NCBI GenBank assembly: GCA_023416585.1
Contig: JAEZHM010000089.1
Coordinates: 1 to 64,000 of the forward strand
Reading direction: 5' to 3'
DNA from: Bacillota bacterium
Lineage (GTDB): Bacteria > Bacillota > Clostridia > Christensenellales > Aristaeellaceae
DNA: 64,000 nucleotides
Part shown: positions 52,323 through 61,394 of the stretch, piece after piece
Layout of the letters: the number at the start of each line of letters is the position of its first letter
Numbering within the stretch: the stretch's first letter is position 1
Program-made: the position numbers and the translations under genes
The notes under the pieces: model-generated
Told to the model about the DNA's origin: nothing
The model's input: the letters and a program-made list of their open reading frames with translations, nothing else
Database searches by the model: none

Positions 52323-53042
52323 GTGGCGACGCTGTATTCAAAGGTAGAAAGCTATATTCGCGAAGGAATTTTAAGTGGCAAGTGGAAAAATGGAGACGTG
52401 CTGCCCAAGGAAACCGAGCTTTGCCAAATGTTTGGCGTCAGCCGGCCCACGGTGCGCACGGCGCTGACCAACCTGGTGCATGAGGGTATCATCGTGCGCA
52501 TCAAGCGAAAGGGTACGGTGGTCAGGGAGTGGCGGATGCTGGAAAGCGCCACCGTGTTCATCGAAAGCTTTCAATGGGAGCTGGCCAGCAAGGGACTGGA
52601 CGTGGTAACCGAGGCGTTGGAATTCCGCTGCGTGCCCCCGCCCGCCATCGTCACGGAAAAGCTGGACCTTGCTCCCGAGGCCATGGTGGTCAAACTCACC
52701 CGGCTGCGTTACGCCAGAGATTCTTTTGACAAGGGGCCGGTGGTGCTCACCTCCTCCTATTTTCGCGAATCTCTGTGGCCCGCTGTGCAAAGCTTCGATC
52801 CGGAGCACACGTCCCTGAAGGACATGCTGCACAGCAGCCATTTTGAGCGCACGGTGATGGAGAAGGAAATTACCATTCATGAACTTACTGAGAGGGAGGC
52901 GCGGCTGCTGGGAGAAGTGCCGGGCACCTCTGTGATTCAAATTGATACCGTTGCCTGGGACCAGAACGGCAACAAGCTGGAATTTTGCCAAAGCATCTAT
53001 CCCGCCAGCCGGAACCGCTTTTTGCTGCGTATCCGGAAATAA
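52323..53042 (+). CDS. GntR/HutC-family transcriptional regulator with UTRA domain
   Basis: 239 residues starting at GTG 52323, with AGGAGG exactly 6 bases before it; the frame is open upstream without homology. N-terminal GntR winged helix (YSKVESYIREGILSGKW, then LPKETELCQMFGVSRPTVRT). The UTRA effector domain runs to the C-terminus (IQIDTVAWDQNGNKLEFCQS). UTRA domains bind sugar phosphates or amino-sugar phosphates. It precedes, in the same direction, the flavoenzyme/importer cluster whose promoter carries a long inverted repeat that could be its operator. Confidence 0.9.
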   Translation: MATLYSKVESYIREGILSGKWKNGDVLPKETELCQMFGVSRPTVRTALTNLVHEGIIVRIKRKGTVVREWRMLESATVFIESFQWELASKGLDVVTEALEFRCVPPPAIVTEKLDLAPEAMVVKLTRLRYARDSFDKGPVVLTSSYFRESLWPAVQSFDPEHTSLKDMLHSSHFERTVMEKEITIHELTEREARLLGEVPGTSVIQIDTVAWDQNGNKLEFCQSIYPASRNRFLLRIRK

Positions 53043-53081
53043 TATGTGAGGATATATTTCAACCGAAAATGCTTATATGTA

Positions 53082-53126
53082 TTGACTTTACCCTTCCGCT
53101 GTGCTAGAATTTCAGCAAACGGAAGG
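53082..53126 (+). promoter_or_regulatory. Promoter and inverted-repeat operator of the flavoenzyme/importer cluster
   Basis: -35 TTGACT (53082-53087), 17 bases, -10 TAGAAT (53105-53110). CCTTCCG (53092-53098) and CGGAAGG (53120-53126) flank the -10, with a nested GCTG/CAGC. A GntR-type dimer bound here would cover the core promoter. Confidence 0.6.
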
Positions 53127-53140
53127 GGCTTTTTAATATT

Positions 53141-54979
53141 ATGTCATTACATAATCAACACAGGCTTGCATACGATGTGGTTGTGGTAGGCGGTGGCGTT
53201 ACCGGGCTGTGTGCGGCCATTGCCAGCGCCCGGCACGGGGCAAAAACGGCGTTGATCCAGGACAGGCCGGTTCTGGGTGGCAACGCCAGCAGTGAAATCC
53301 GCATGCATATTTGCGGCGCTTCGGCCAACATGAGCAAGCCCGATTTGTCTGAGGGCGGCATCATCCACGAGCTGATGTTGGAAAACAAGCGGGTCAACGA
53401 CAGCCACAACTATTCTATTTGGGATGGTGTGCTGTTTTCGGCGGCCAAGCGCGAGCAAAACCTTTCCCTGTATTTGAATGCCACCATGCACGGGGTAAAC
53501 CGCCAGGGAGACAAAGTAGAAAGCATATCCTGCTACCAGATGACCACGGAGTCCCATCTGGAATTTTTTGCAGATGTATTTGTAGATTGCACGGGCAACG
53601 GTACCCTGGGCGCCTTTGCCGGGCAGCCTTTTCGCACCGGCAGCGAGGCCGCTGCGGAATTTGGCGAGCCACACGCGCCACGCAAGGCCAATAAGGACAG
53701 GATGGGCAACACCCTGCTTTTTAAAGCTGCCAATATGGGCCGCCCGGTAAAGTTCATTCCCCCGGTGGATATTATCCACTTTACGGAGGAACAGCTCAAA
53801 TACCGCAAGCATACGTCTGCGATTCCCGATCAGATCACAGAAAACGCCACCCAGGCGGAAATCCGCATGCTTTTTGACGGCTACTGTCAGGATTACGGCT
53901 ATTGGTGGATTGAGATTCCCGGCGAAGGCGATGACATCATTGCCGAGTACGAAGCCATCCGCGATCAGCTGGTGGCTGCGGTGTACGGTGTGTGGGATCA
54001 TATCAAAAACGGCGGCGACCACGGCGCGGACAACTACGAATTGGTGTGGGTAGGCATGCTGCCTGGCGTTCGGGAAAGCCGCCGCATGGTGGCCGACTAT
54101 ACGCTCAATGAAAACGATGTGCTGGAAAGCCGCCTGTTTGACGACGCCGTGGCCTACGGCGGCTGGCATATTGACAATCATGTGCCCGGCGGGCTATTCG
54201 CTTTTGAAAAAATGCCTTCCTTCGTTCTAGAGTTTCCCGGCGCGTACACCATTCCCTACAGGGCTTTTTGCGCCTCCGGCATTGACAACCTGTATGTGGC
54301 CGGGCGCGCCATGAGCGCCACCAAGCTTGCCATGGCCTCCTCCCGGGTGATGGGTACCTGTGCCATCAGCGGTCAGGCCGCGGGCACGGCAGCGGCGCTT
54401 TGCGTAAAGCACGGCGTGACGCCCCGGGGCCTCCTGCCCATGGTTGGAGAATTGCAGCAGCAGCTTCTAAAAGACGACTGCTTTATCCCCGGCATTGTCA
54501 ACTTGGATTCATCCGATCTTGCCAGGCATGCAGCCGTCAGCGCCTCCAGCCAGCAGGAAGGCTTTGAGGCCGCCAACGTGGTAAACGGCCTTTCCAGGGC
54601 TATTAAGGAATCCTCCAACGCATGGCATTCCTGCGGCGTGGCCGGAGAATGGCTGCAATTGGCACTTGAGAAGCCCGCTCAGGTAAAAACCGTGCAGATC
54701 ACGTTTGATTCCAACTTTCACGTAGAAAAGAAGATTACCCTGTCTTCCCGGCGGCAGGCACAGCAGGTGGCGGGCATCCCGCAGGAACTAATGCGGGATT
54801 GCGATATCGAGCTGCTTCAAAACGGACAGACCGTATTTAAGCACGAGCTTCGCGGAAATTATCAACGGCTTTGCCGTGTGGAATTCCAAAACATCCCATG
54901 CGACGCGGTGCGAATCCGCGCCCTTACTACCAATGGCGCTCCGGAAGCCCGAATCTTTGAAGTCAGGATCTATGAATGA
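53141..54979 (+). CDS. FAD-dependent oxidoreductase with discoidin-like C-terminal domain, copy 1
   Basis: 612 residues of the FAD_oxidored group (PF12831-like). FAD motif VVVVGGGVTGLCAAIASARH, then LGGNASSEIRMHI, the second nucleotide segment around residue 150 (FVDCTGNGTLGAFAGQPF), GVWDHIKNGGDHGADNYEL, PGVRESRRM and the terminal AGRAMSATKLAMASSRVMGT. The last roughly 130 residues (VSASSQQEGFEAANVVNGLS, WLQLALEKPAQVKTVQITFD) look like an F5/8 type C (discoidin) fold, which is odd because there is no signal peptide. It probably oxidises a sugar inside the cell. Strong similarity to 59155-61011 throughout. Confidence 0.85.
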   Translation: MSLHNQHRLAYDVVVVGGGVTGLCAAIASARHGAKTALIQDRPVLGGNASSEIRMHICGASANMSKPDLSEGGIIHELMLENKRVNDSHNYSIWDGVLFSAAKREQNLSLYLNATMHGVNRQGDKVESISCYQMTTESHLEFFADVFVDCTGNGTLGAFAGQPFRTGSEAAAEFGEPHAPRKANKDRMGNTLLFKAANMGRPVKFIPPVDIIHFTEEQLKYRKHTSAIPDQITENATQAEIRMLFDGYCQDYGYWWIEIPGEGDDIIAEYEAIRDQLVAAVYGVWDHIKNGGDHGADNYELVWVGMLPGVRESRRMVADYTLNENDVLESRLFDDAVAYGGWHIDNHVPGGLFAFEKMPSFVLEFPGAYTIPYRAFCASGIDNLYVAGRAMSATKLAMASSRVMGTCAISGQAAGTAAALCVKHGVTPRGLLPMVGELQQQLLKDDCFIPGIVNLDSSDLARHAAVSASSQQEGFEAANVVNGLSRAIKESSNAWHSCGVAGEWLQLALEKPAQVKTVQITFDSNFHVEKKITLSSRRQAQQVAGIPQELMRDCDIELLQNGQTVFKHELRGNYQRLCRVEFQNIPCDAVRIRALTTNGAPEARIFEVRIYE

Positions 54980-55030
54980 CCCGTGATAGGTATCACGGCC
55001 ATAGATAAATAAGGAAGGGTGTGTACTGTC

Positions 55031-56395
55031 ATGAGAAGGATTCTGTCATTGGTTGCCGCCGCGCTGGTGCTGGCGGCAATGCTGCCGGGCGCAGGCGCGC
55101 TGGCGCAGCAGGATGTAATCACACTGCGCCTGTGGGGCGGCGTACAGCCGGAGTACGGGTACGCCGCGCTGGTGGACAATTTTAACGAGGAGTTCCGCGA
55201 CAAGGGTATCCAGGTGGAGTATGTGCGCTACGTCAATGATGCCAACGGCAACCTGCAGTTGGACACCTATTTGATGTCCGGCGGAGAAATCGATGTATTC
55301 ATGGGCTACGGCGGCACGGGCCGGCTGTATCCCAGGATTGAATCCAACCTGCTGCTGGAAATGACGCCCTACTTTGAGAAGAGCGGCTTTGATCCCGTGG
55401 CGGAGCTGGGCGATGCTGCCGCGACCCCCTACATCTACGACGGCAAGTATTACGCCGTGCCCACCAAGTACGAAAACTCCCAGTACTGGTTTGCCAATGT
55501 GGACATGTTCAAGGCCGCCGGGATCGAGCTTCCCTTTAATGGCTGGACCTATGCCCAGTTCCTGGAAGCGGCTGAAAAGATGACCCACGGCGAGGGTCTT
55601 GACAAGGTGTACGGCATGTACTGGTCCTTTAACAACAACTGGGACATGACCCAAAACTTCTTCAGCACCATGAATTCCCCCTTCGGTGTGTACACGGATG
55701 AAAGCTGCGCAACCTCCGCCTTTGACAAGCCCTCCTTCGCCGCCGCCCTTGAGGTGATGAAGAAGACAACAGACTTAGGCTACGCTCCCTCCCTGGCCGA
55801 CGAAAAGGCTGACAACCTGTCTATCCCCACCGTATTCCTTGAGGGCAAGGCGGCCATGTGCCCCACTATCTCTCAAATCCGCCTGATCAAGGATGCACAA
55901 ACCTATCCCAGGGATTTTACCACCGCACTGATACCCGCACCCGTGCCGGATGAAACCTACCTGGAAAAATACGGCAAGCACGATTACATCAACGGCGCCG
56001 GAGACCTGATTTGTGTCAGCTCCTCCACCAAGTACCCCCAGGAGTGCATGGATTTCGTGCTCTGGTACATCCAGGGCGGTATGGCTCCGCTGGCCACAGG
56101 CGGCCGCATCCCCCTGTGGAAGGGTTTTGACGCCGACGCGATTGCCAAAGAACTGACCGCCGACGCCGAAGGCGTGCTGGACGTGGATTCCATCATCAAT
56201 TACATGAACATCGAAAAGACAAAGGCGCAAAACCCGCTGAACATGCCCAAGTACGCCCAGAGCGAGATCAACACCGCTCTGACCCAGACCATCGAATCCG
56301 TGCTTCATGGGCAGGCGGGCATTGTTGAGGCCCTGGCCGACCTCAAAACCCGGGCGGATCAGCTTATCACCGACGCTATCGCCTCCAAGAAATAA
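55031..56395 (+). CDS. Extracellular sugar-binding protein of an ABC importer
   Basis: 454 residues from the ATG at 55031. Signal peptide (LSLVAAALVLAAMLPGAGALA, no lipobox), then QDVITLRLWGGVQPEYGYAA, MSGGEIDVFMGYGG, YYAVPTKYENSQYWFANVDM and INGAGDLICVSSSTKYPQEC. It is a family 1-type binding protein feeding the next two permeases. The ribosome binding site (AAGGAAGG) is unusually far from the ATG; GTG codons at 55019 and 55021-55023 are poorer alternatives. It lies in one transcription unit with the two flavoenzyme genes. Confidence 0.88.
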   Translation: MRRILSLVAAALVLAAMLPGAGALAQQDVITLRLWGGVQPEYGYAALVDNFNEEFRDKGIQVEYVRYVNDANGNLQLDTYLMSGGEIDVFMGYGGTGRLYPRIESNLLLEMTPYFEKSGFDPVAELGDAAATPYIYDGKYYAVPTKYENSQYWFANVDMFKAAGIELPFNGWTYAQFLEAAEKMTHGEGLDKVYGMYWSFNNNWDMTQNFFSTMNSPFGVYTDESCATSAFDKPSFAAALEVMKKTTDLGYAPSLADEKADNLSIPTVFLEGKAAMCPTISQIRLIKDAQTYPRDFTTALIPAPVPDETYLEKYGKHDYINGAGDLICVSSSTKYPQECMDFVLWYIQGGMAPLATGGRIPLWKGFDADAIAKELTADAEGVLDVDSIINYMNIEKTKAQNPLNMPKYAQSEINTALTQTIESVLHGQAGIVEALADLKTRADQLITDAIASKK

Positions 56396-56418
56396 GAAAG
56401 AACGGTTGGGTGCCTGCT

Positions 56419-57315
56419 ATGAAGGATTTGCGCGCAAGGCGCAGGCTGACTACGGAGATTGTGAATTTGTCGTTCATCGCCCCCAGTTTTTTGGCGATGA
56501 TTTGCTTCAGCCTGATTCCCATGCTGATTTCCCTGTACATCAGCCTGACGGATTGGAACTTTACCAAGGGGCTTGGCAACTGGAACTTTATGGGCCTGGA
56601 CAACTTCAAAATGCTTTGGCGGGACGAATGGTTTATTGCTTCGCTGAAGAACACGGCCATTTTTACTTTGGCCTCCGTACCCCTTGGCCTTGTTCTGGCC
56701 ATCCTTCTAGCAGCCCTCATCGACCGCTTCTTACGTGAAAAATTGTCCAACACGGTCCGGGTAGCCATGTACATGCCCAACATTTGCAACATTGTGGCCA
56801 CCTCCGCTATCTGGATCATGATGTATTCCAGTTATGGCCCTTTCACTCAGTTAATGCGAGCCCTGGGGTGGAGCAATCCCCCCAGGTTCCTTGCCAGCTA
56901 CTCCTGGGCACTGCCCTCGGTGATACTGGTATCCATCTGGAGCAGCTTGGGCTACCGTGTGTTTATTTACAGCGCCGCCATCGGTGGCTTGCCCGGCGAG
57001 CTGTACGAGGCTGCGGAAATAGACGGGGCCAACGGCTTTCAAAAATTCCGCAGCATTACCGTGCCGCTGCTGGCCCCCACCACCTTCTTTTTAACGATAA
57101 CAGGCATCATCAACAGCTTCAAGGTGTTCGGTACCGTGAACGTGATGACCGGCGGCGGGCCTGGCAGCTCCACCTACACCCTGGTGTATTACATCTATAA
57201 AACCGCCTTTTCCTATTACCGTATGGGCTATGCCTCTTCGGTGGCGGTGATCCTGTTTGTGATCCTGCTGGTCATCACCCTGTTCCAATGGAAGCATAAT
57301 GAGCGCCGCGCGTAA
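56419..57315 (+). CDS. Sugar ABC importer permease, first subunit
   Basis: 298 residues from the ATG at 56419 (a GTG at 56410 is in frame; neither has a strong ribosome binding site). First membrane segment FIAPSFLAMICFSLIPMLIS, EAA loop EAAEIDGANGFQKFRSITVP, GGGPGSSTYTLVYYIYKTAF near the C-terminus. MalF/UgpA type, partner of the next gene; no ATPase in the operon. Confidence 0.9.
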   Translation: MKDLRARRRLTTEIVNLSFIAPSFLAMICFSLIPMLISLYISLTDWNFTKGLGNWNFMGLDNFKMLWRDEWFIASLKNTAIFTLASVPLGLVLAILLAALIDRFLREKLSNTVRVAMYMPNICNIVATSAIWIMMYSSYGPFTQLMRALGWSNPPRFLASYSWALPSVILVSIWSSLGYRVFIYSAAIGGLPGELYEAAEIDGANGFQKFRSITVPLLAPTTFFLTITGIINSFKVFGTVNVMTGGGPGSSTYTLVYYIYKTAFSYYRMGYASSVAVILFVILLVITLFQWKHNERRA

Positions 57316-57339
57316 AGCACGGTTAAAGGAGGCGCGGCC

Positions 57340-58227
57340 ATGAGCAATGTGGAAATGGCGAGGGCTCTTAATCGGCAAAATGTAATCAAAAAAAAGACGA
57401 TAGACGCGATCGCCGTGACGTTGATCTGCCTGTTTGCGCTATTGATGATCACGCCCTTTATCTGGATGGTATCCGCGTCGCTAAAGCAGCAACGGGACGT
57501 GATGTCTATCCCCATCCGCTGGGTTCCCGCCTACTGGTACCCGGACAACTACCTGCGGGTGCTGAACTTAGGCGCCAAGGCGACCACCGATTATCACTTT
57601 ATGCTGGCTTACTGGAACTCCATCCGGGTAGCCGTAGTGAGCACCGCCATATCTCTGGGCACGGCGGCCATGGCAGGCTACGCCTTTGCAAAATTGAAAT
57701 TTCGTGGCAGCAAGATATTGTTCTTGCTGTACCTTTCGCAAATGATGATCCCCAGCCAGCTGACGCTGATCCCAAGGTTCATGCTCTTTTCCGAGCTGAA
57801 GCTGACGGGTACCCAACTGCCCATTATCCTGTCCAAGCTGATCGCCGTATCGGCGGTGTTCATGATGCGTCAGGCGTTTCTGGCCGTGCCCAACGAATTG
57901 CGGGAAAGCGCGCAAATCGACGGGGCCAACGAATACCGTACCTGGTGGCGGATTATGATGCCGGTGGTCGTACCCACCATGGGTGCGCTGGCCACGGTGC
58001 AGTTTCTGGATTCCTGGAACGCCTATTTGGACCCCTTGGTGTTCCTGTCCAACTGGCGTCTGCGCACGCTGCCACTGGCGCTCAATCAGTTCATCAGTGA
58101 GGAGGGCACCCAGTACAACCTGATCATGGCAGCCTGCTGCCTGACGGTTTTGCCGGTGTTCGCGGTGTTCCTGGGCGGACAAAAGTTTTTTATCAAAGGC
58201 CTTGTTACCGGTTCAGTCAAGGGATAA
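57340..58227 (+). CDS. Sugar ABC importer permease, second subunit
   Basis: 295 residues with AAAGGAGG before the ATG. ALLMITPFIWMVSASLKQQR, EAA loop ESAQIDGANEYRTWWRIMMP and the C-terminal KFFIKGLVTGSVKG identify a MalG/UgpE-type subunit. An 80-residue outside loop after the first segment is longer than in the other permeases here. Confidence 0.92.
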   Translation: MSNVEMARALNRQNVIKKKTIDAIAVTLICLFALLMITPFIWMVSASLKQQRDVMSIPIRWVPAYWYPDNYLRVLNLGAKATTDYHFMLAYWNSIRVAVVSTAISLGTAAMAGYAFAKLKFRGSKILFLLYLSQMMIPSQLTLIPRFMLFSELKLTGTQLPIILSKLIAVSAVFMMRQAFLAVPNELRESAQIDGANEYRTWWRIMMPVVVPTMGALATVQFLDSWNAYLDPLVFLSNWRLRTLPLALNQFISEEGTQYNLIMAACCLTVLPVFAVFLGGQKFFIKGLVTGSVKG

Positions 58228-58249
58228 TGCATTTGGGAGGGCAATCTTT

Positions 58250-59158
58250 ATGCGGCTTTGTACATCCACCAACATCGTGAACTTTCATCGGGGCGTACCG
58301 TACATGGTGCCCTTTGAGCACGCCCTGAGCCTTTGCGCGGCGGCAGGCTACCGCCATGTGGACGCCAATCTGTGCGGCATGTCCCGCCAGGGCAAGCCTG
58401 TTTCGCCTATGACGGAGGACGGATGGGAGGAGCATGCCATTAGCTGGCGCAGCTTGGCTGATCATCTGGGCGTGGCCTTTACCCAGGCACACGCCTATTT
58501 TTCGGTAGAGGGGCCCGTTGCTCCCGGCCAAATGCCCGGCGGGGAATTCGGCGAGGAAATGATGCGCAGAAGCGTACTGGCGGCCCAAATCCTGGGGGTT
58601 GAGTGGATGGTGGTCCACCCGGTCAGCGTGGTCGAAAACGAGCAGGTGCTGGTGGATGAAACCTACCGCTACAACTTGGCATATTTTAAACGCTGGCATA
58701 AGCTCTTCCATGACCATAAGGTTGGCATGGCCATTGAAAACATGACCAACCACAAAAAATACGCCTCCCCCTTTGCGGACATGCCTGTACTTTCCCGGCT
58801 GATTGATGAATTGGGCGAGCCGGACATCTGCGCTTGCTTAGACACGGGCCATGCCCTGATTTCCGGCCACGATCCCGCCCAATGCGTGCGGGATCTGGGT
58901 GGCCGCCTGCGCGCCACCCACATCGCCGACAACAGGGGCAAGGAGGACGACCATGTTGCCCCCTTCCAGGGGATCATCCGCTGGGCCGAGGTGGTGAAAG
59001 CGCTGCGGGATATCGATTACCGCCATGATTTCGCGTTTGAAATCCATAACCTGACTTCCGCCTTCCCGGTGGATATTCAGCCGGAGCTGGTGCGCTTTTC
59101 CTACGCCCTGGGCGAGTACCTGCTCTCCGACAGATTCCTTTCGGAGGAAGGAAAATGA
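58250..59158 (+). CDS. Sugar phosphate isomerase/epimerase family TIM barrel
   Basis: 302 residues from the ATG at 58250 (GGGAGGG 9 bases before it). AP-endonuclease-2-like barrel: AGYRHVDANLCGM, WMVVHPVSV, the Glu in VGMAIENMTN, CLDTGHALISGHD with Asp and His metal ligands, and FEIHNL with the last Glu. It ends in an ATGA overlap with the following flavoenzyme gene, so the two are probably made together and act in sequence: oxidation to a keto-sugar followed by isomerisation or epimerisation, or the reverse. Confidence 0.87.
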   Translation: MRLCTSTNIVNFHRGVPYMVPFEHALSLCAAAGYRHVDANLCGMSRQGKPVSPMTEDGWEEHAISWRSLADHLGVAFTQAHAYFSVEGPVAPGQMPGGEFGEEMMRRSVLAAQILGVEWMVVHPVSVVENEQVLVDETYRYNLAYFKRWHKLFHDHKVGMAIENMTNHKKYASPFADMPVLSRLIDELGEPDICACLDTGHALISGHDPAQCVRDLGGRLRATHIADNRGKEDDHVAPFQGIIRWAEVVKALRDIDYRHDFAFEIHNLTSAFPVDIQPELVRFSYALGEYLLSDRFLSEEGK

Positions 59159-61011
59159 AGTACGTGCATCAAAAAGAACAAAGTTATCAGGTGATCGTGG
59201 TGGGCGGCGGGCTGGCTGGCATGTGCGCCGCCATAGCCGCCGCGCGCAATGGAGCCAGGACGGCGCTGATCCAAAACAGGAGCATGCTTGGAGGCAACGC
59301 CAGCAGCGAAATCCGCATGCATATCGTAGGGGCCAACTGTCACAACAGCAAGCCCAACATGATGGAAAGCGGAATTTTGCTGGAAATGCTACTGGAAAAC
59401 AAGCGGCGCAATCCCTACCACACCTTTGCGGTATGGGATACCATCCTATGGGAAACAGCCCGCTTTCAGCCGGGGCTTGATTTGTATTTGAACACCTGCA
59501 TGGAATCTGCACAGGTAAAGGATGGCATCATCCAATCCATTGCCTGTTATCAAAGCTCTACCGAAATCATGTTCACCTTCCGGGGGGACGTGTTTGTGGA
59601 TGCCACGGGCCACGGCACGCTGGGCGTGCTGGCCGGGGCTGAATACCGCATGGGCAGCGAGGGCATGGCATCGTACAACGAACCCAACGCACCTTTTGCG
59701 CCCAACGACGACACCATGGGCAACACGCTGCTTTTTCAGGCGGTGGACAGGGGGCGTTCGGTGCCCTTCATCAAACCGGACTGGGCCTATACCTTCAGCG
59801 AAGAGGATCTTAAATACCGCGTCCACGTGGATCAAGTGCATTCCCTGGCCGACATGGGCAAGCCAGCGGAATTTGTGGCCGGGGCGGCCAAGAACCTGCC
59901 TGAATTTTACAACCTGGATTCCGGGTATTGGTGGATCGAACTTGGCGGCCAGTATGACGACATCATCCTTAACGGGGAAACGATCCGGGATGAGTTGGTC
60001 AAGTGCGTGTACGGTGTGTGGGATCATATCAAAAACGTATCGGACCACGGAGCGCAAAACCACGACCTGGCCTGGGTAGGCTTCATCCCCGGTTACCGGG
60101 AAAGCCGGCGCCTGCTGGGGGAATACACCTTAAACGAGCTGGATGTGCGGGAAAACCGGGTGTTCGAGGATGCCGTGGCTTACGGCGGCTGGCCCATGGA
60201 CGAGCATGTGCGCGGCGGCATCATGGATTTTGACAAGCTGCCCAGCCGCATTCTGAACTTTGATGGCTGCTACACCATTCCCTACCGCTCCTACTGCCCC
60301 AAAGGATTAAGCAACCTGCTACTGGCGGGCCGCAATATTTCCGCTTCCAAAATGGCCTTTGGCAGTGCCCGGGTGATGGGCACCTGCGCCGTGGGCGGAC
60401 AGGCGGTAGGCACAGCGGCGGCCATGGCCGTCAGGTACGGCATCGCGCCCTTGGCTGTGGCCGATCATATGGAGGAACTGCAGCAGACGCTGCTCAAGCA
60501 GGACTGCTTCATCCCCGGCTTTGCCAATCATGACCCGAAGGATTTTGCCAGGGGCGCGAAGGTATCCTGCTCCTCCCAGATGCCCGGCCGGGAGGCGGAC
60601 AACGTAATAAACGGCGTGGCCCGCACCGTTGGCGGCAGCGAAAACGCGTGGGAATCCGCGCCCCTGGATCAAGGCGAGGCATGGATCAAGCTGGACCTTG
60701 GAAGCAGAGCGACCATCCGCCAAATCCGCCTGACCTTTGACCCCAACCTGAGCCGGGAGATTATGCCCTCCATCACGGCCATCGTCAGGAACAGGCAATG
60801 CCCGGCCATGCCTGAGGAACTGGTGAGGGACTATATGGTTGTGCTTGCGCGGGATGGGGAAACGGTATTTGAAAAGCAGGTGCTGGGCAACTGCCAGCGC
60901 CTGAACGTGATCGATTTGCCCCAGGAGGTTACAGCCGACAGCCTGACCATTTTGGTCGGTGCCACCCATGGCCACCCCTCGGCCCGGATATTTGAAATCA
61001 GGCTGTATTGA
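59155..61011 (+). CDS. FAD-dependent oxidoreductase with discoidin-like C-terminal domain, copy 2
   Basis: 618 residues, overlapping the isomerase gene by four bases. Same architecture as 53141-54979: QVIVVGGGLAGMCAAIAAAR, LGGNASSEIRMHIVGANCHN, VFVDATGHGTLGVLAGAEYR, GVWDHIKNVSDHGAQN, PGYRESRRLLGEYTLNE, AGRNISASKMAFGSARVMGT. The C-terminal beta-domain (VSCSSQMPGREADNVINGVA, AWIKLDLGSRATIRQIRLTF) is discoidin-like. No signal peptide. Two such paralogues at the two ends of one importer cassette suggest two successive or stereo-specific oxidations, or subunits of one enzyme. Confidence 0.85.
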   Translation: MKYVHQKEQSYQVIVVGGGLAGMCAAIAAARNGARTALIQNRSMLGGNASSEIRMHIVGANCHNSKPNMMESGILLEMLLENKRRNPYHTFAVWDTILWETARFQPGLDLYLNTCMESAQVKDGIIQSIACYQSSTEIMFTFRGDVFVDATGHGTLGVLAGAEYRMGSEGMASYNEPNAPFAPNDDTMGNTLLFQAVDRGRSVPFIKPDWAYTFSEEDLKYRVHVDQVHSLADMGKPAEFVAGAAKNLPEFYNLDSGYWWIELGGQYDDIILNGETIRDELVKCVYGVWDHIKNVSDHGAQNHDLAWVGFIPGYRESRRLLGEYTLNELDVRENRVFEDAVAYGGWPMDEHVRGGIMDFDKLPSRILNFDGCYTIPYRSYCPKGLSNLLLAGRNISASKMAFGSARVMGTCAVGGQAVGTAAAMAVRYGIAPLAVADHMEELQQTLLKQDCFIPGFANHDPKDFARGAKVSCSSQMPGREADNVINGVARTVGGSENAWESAPLDQGEAWIKLDLGSRATIRQIRLTFDPNLSREIMPSITAIVRNRQCPAMPEELVRDYMVVLARDGETVFEKQVLGNCQRLNVIDLPQEVTADSLTILVGATHGHPSARIFEIRLY

Positions 61012-61141
61012 GCCTATTCCTTTTGTGTCACGCCGCGATAATAAGGCAATGGCTCTGGCGGTTAAGACAGAGACTCCCCTGAGCGCCGCGGTGTCGTCAA
61101 GGCTGGTCAAGCAATCGGGAATGATGCTGCAATGCCAAATG

Positions 61142-61196
61142 AAACCACCTGTGACATCCAAATCCTTGAGGTTTGGACAGCCATAGGTGGTTTTCT
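61142..61196 (+). terminator. Terminator after the flavoenzyme cluster
   Basis: AAACCACCT (61142-61150) pairs with AGGTGGTTT (61185-61193), with an inner CCAAA/TTTGG, followed by TCTTATT. Apart from this, 61012-61394 holds no convincing gene; the minus strand encodes a short stretch (YGCPNLKDLDVTG) that faintly resembles a leucine-rich repeat. Confidence 0.6.
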
Positions 61197-61394
61197 TATT
61201 AAGGAATAAAGTAACAGAATATTTTTCCATATACCTTTATGCCGCCCACCATTTCCATGAATCCTGCCAAAGGCAGTAATACAGAAACAGGATTCAATAA
61301 CCATCTTTCTTGTGGCAGTCAGCCCGAAAAAATATACTGAAAGCAACTTCGCGGGCTAATTTGGCCGTGAGAAAACAGCATAGGAGGGTTTTTT

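Noticed and set aside
60319..61230. Minus-strand frame with a leucine-rich-repeat-like stretch near 61140-61190
   Set aside because: Most of it is antisense to the second flavoenzyme; the short stretch coincides with the terminator hairpin and has no start or continuation.
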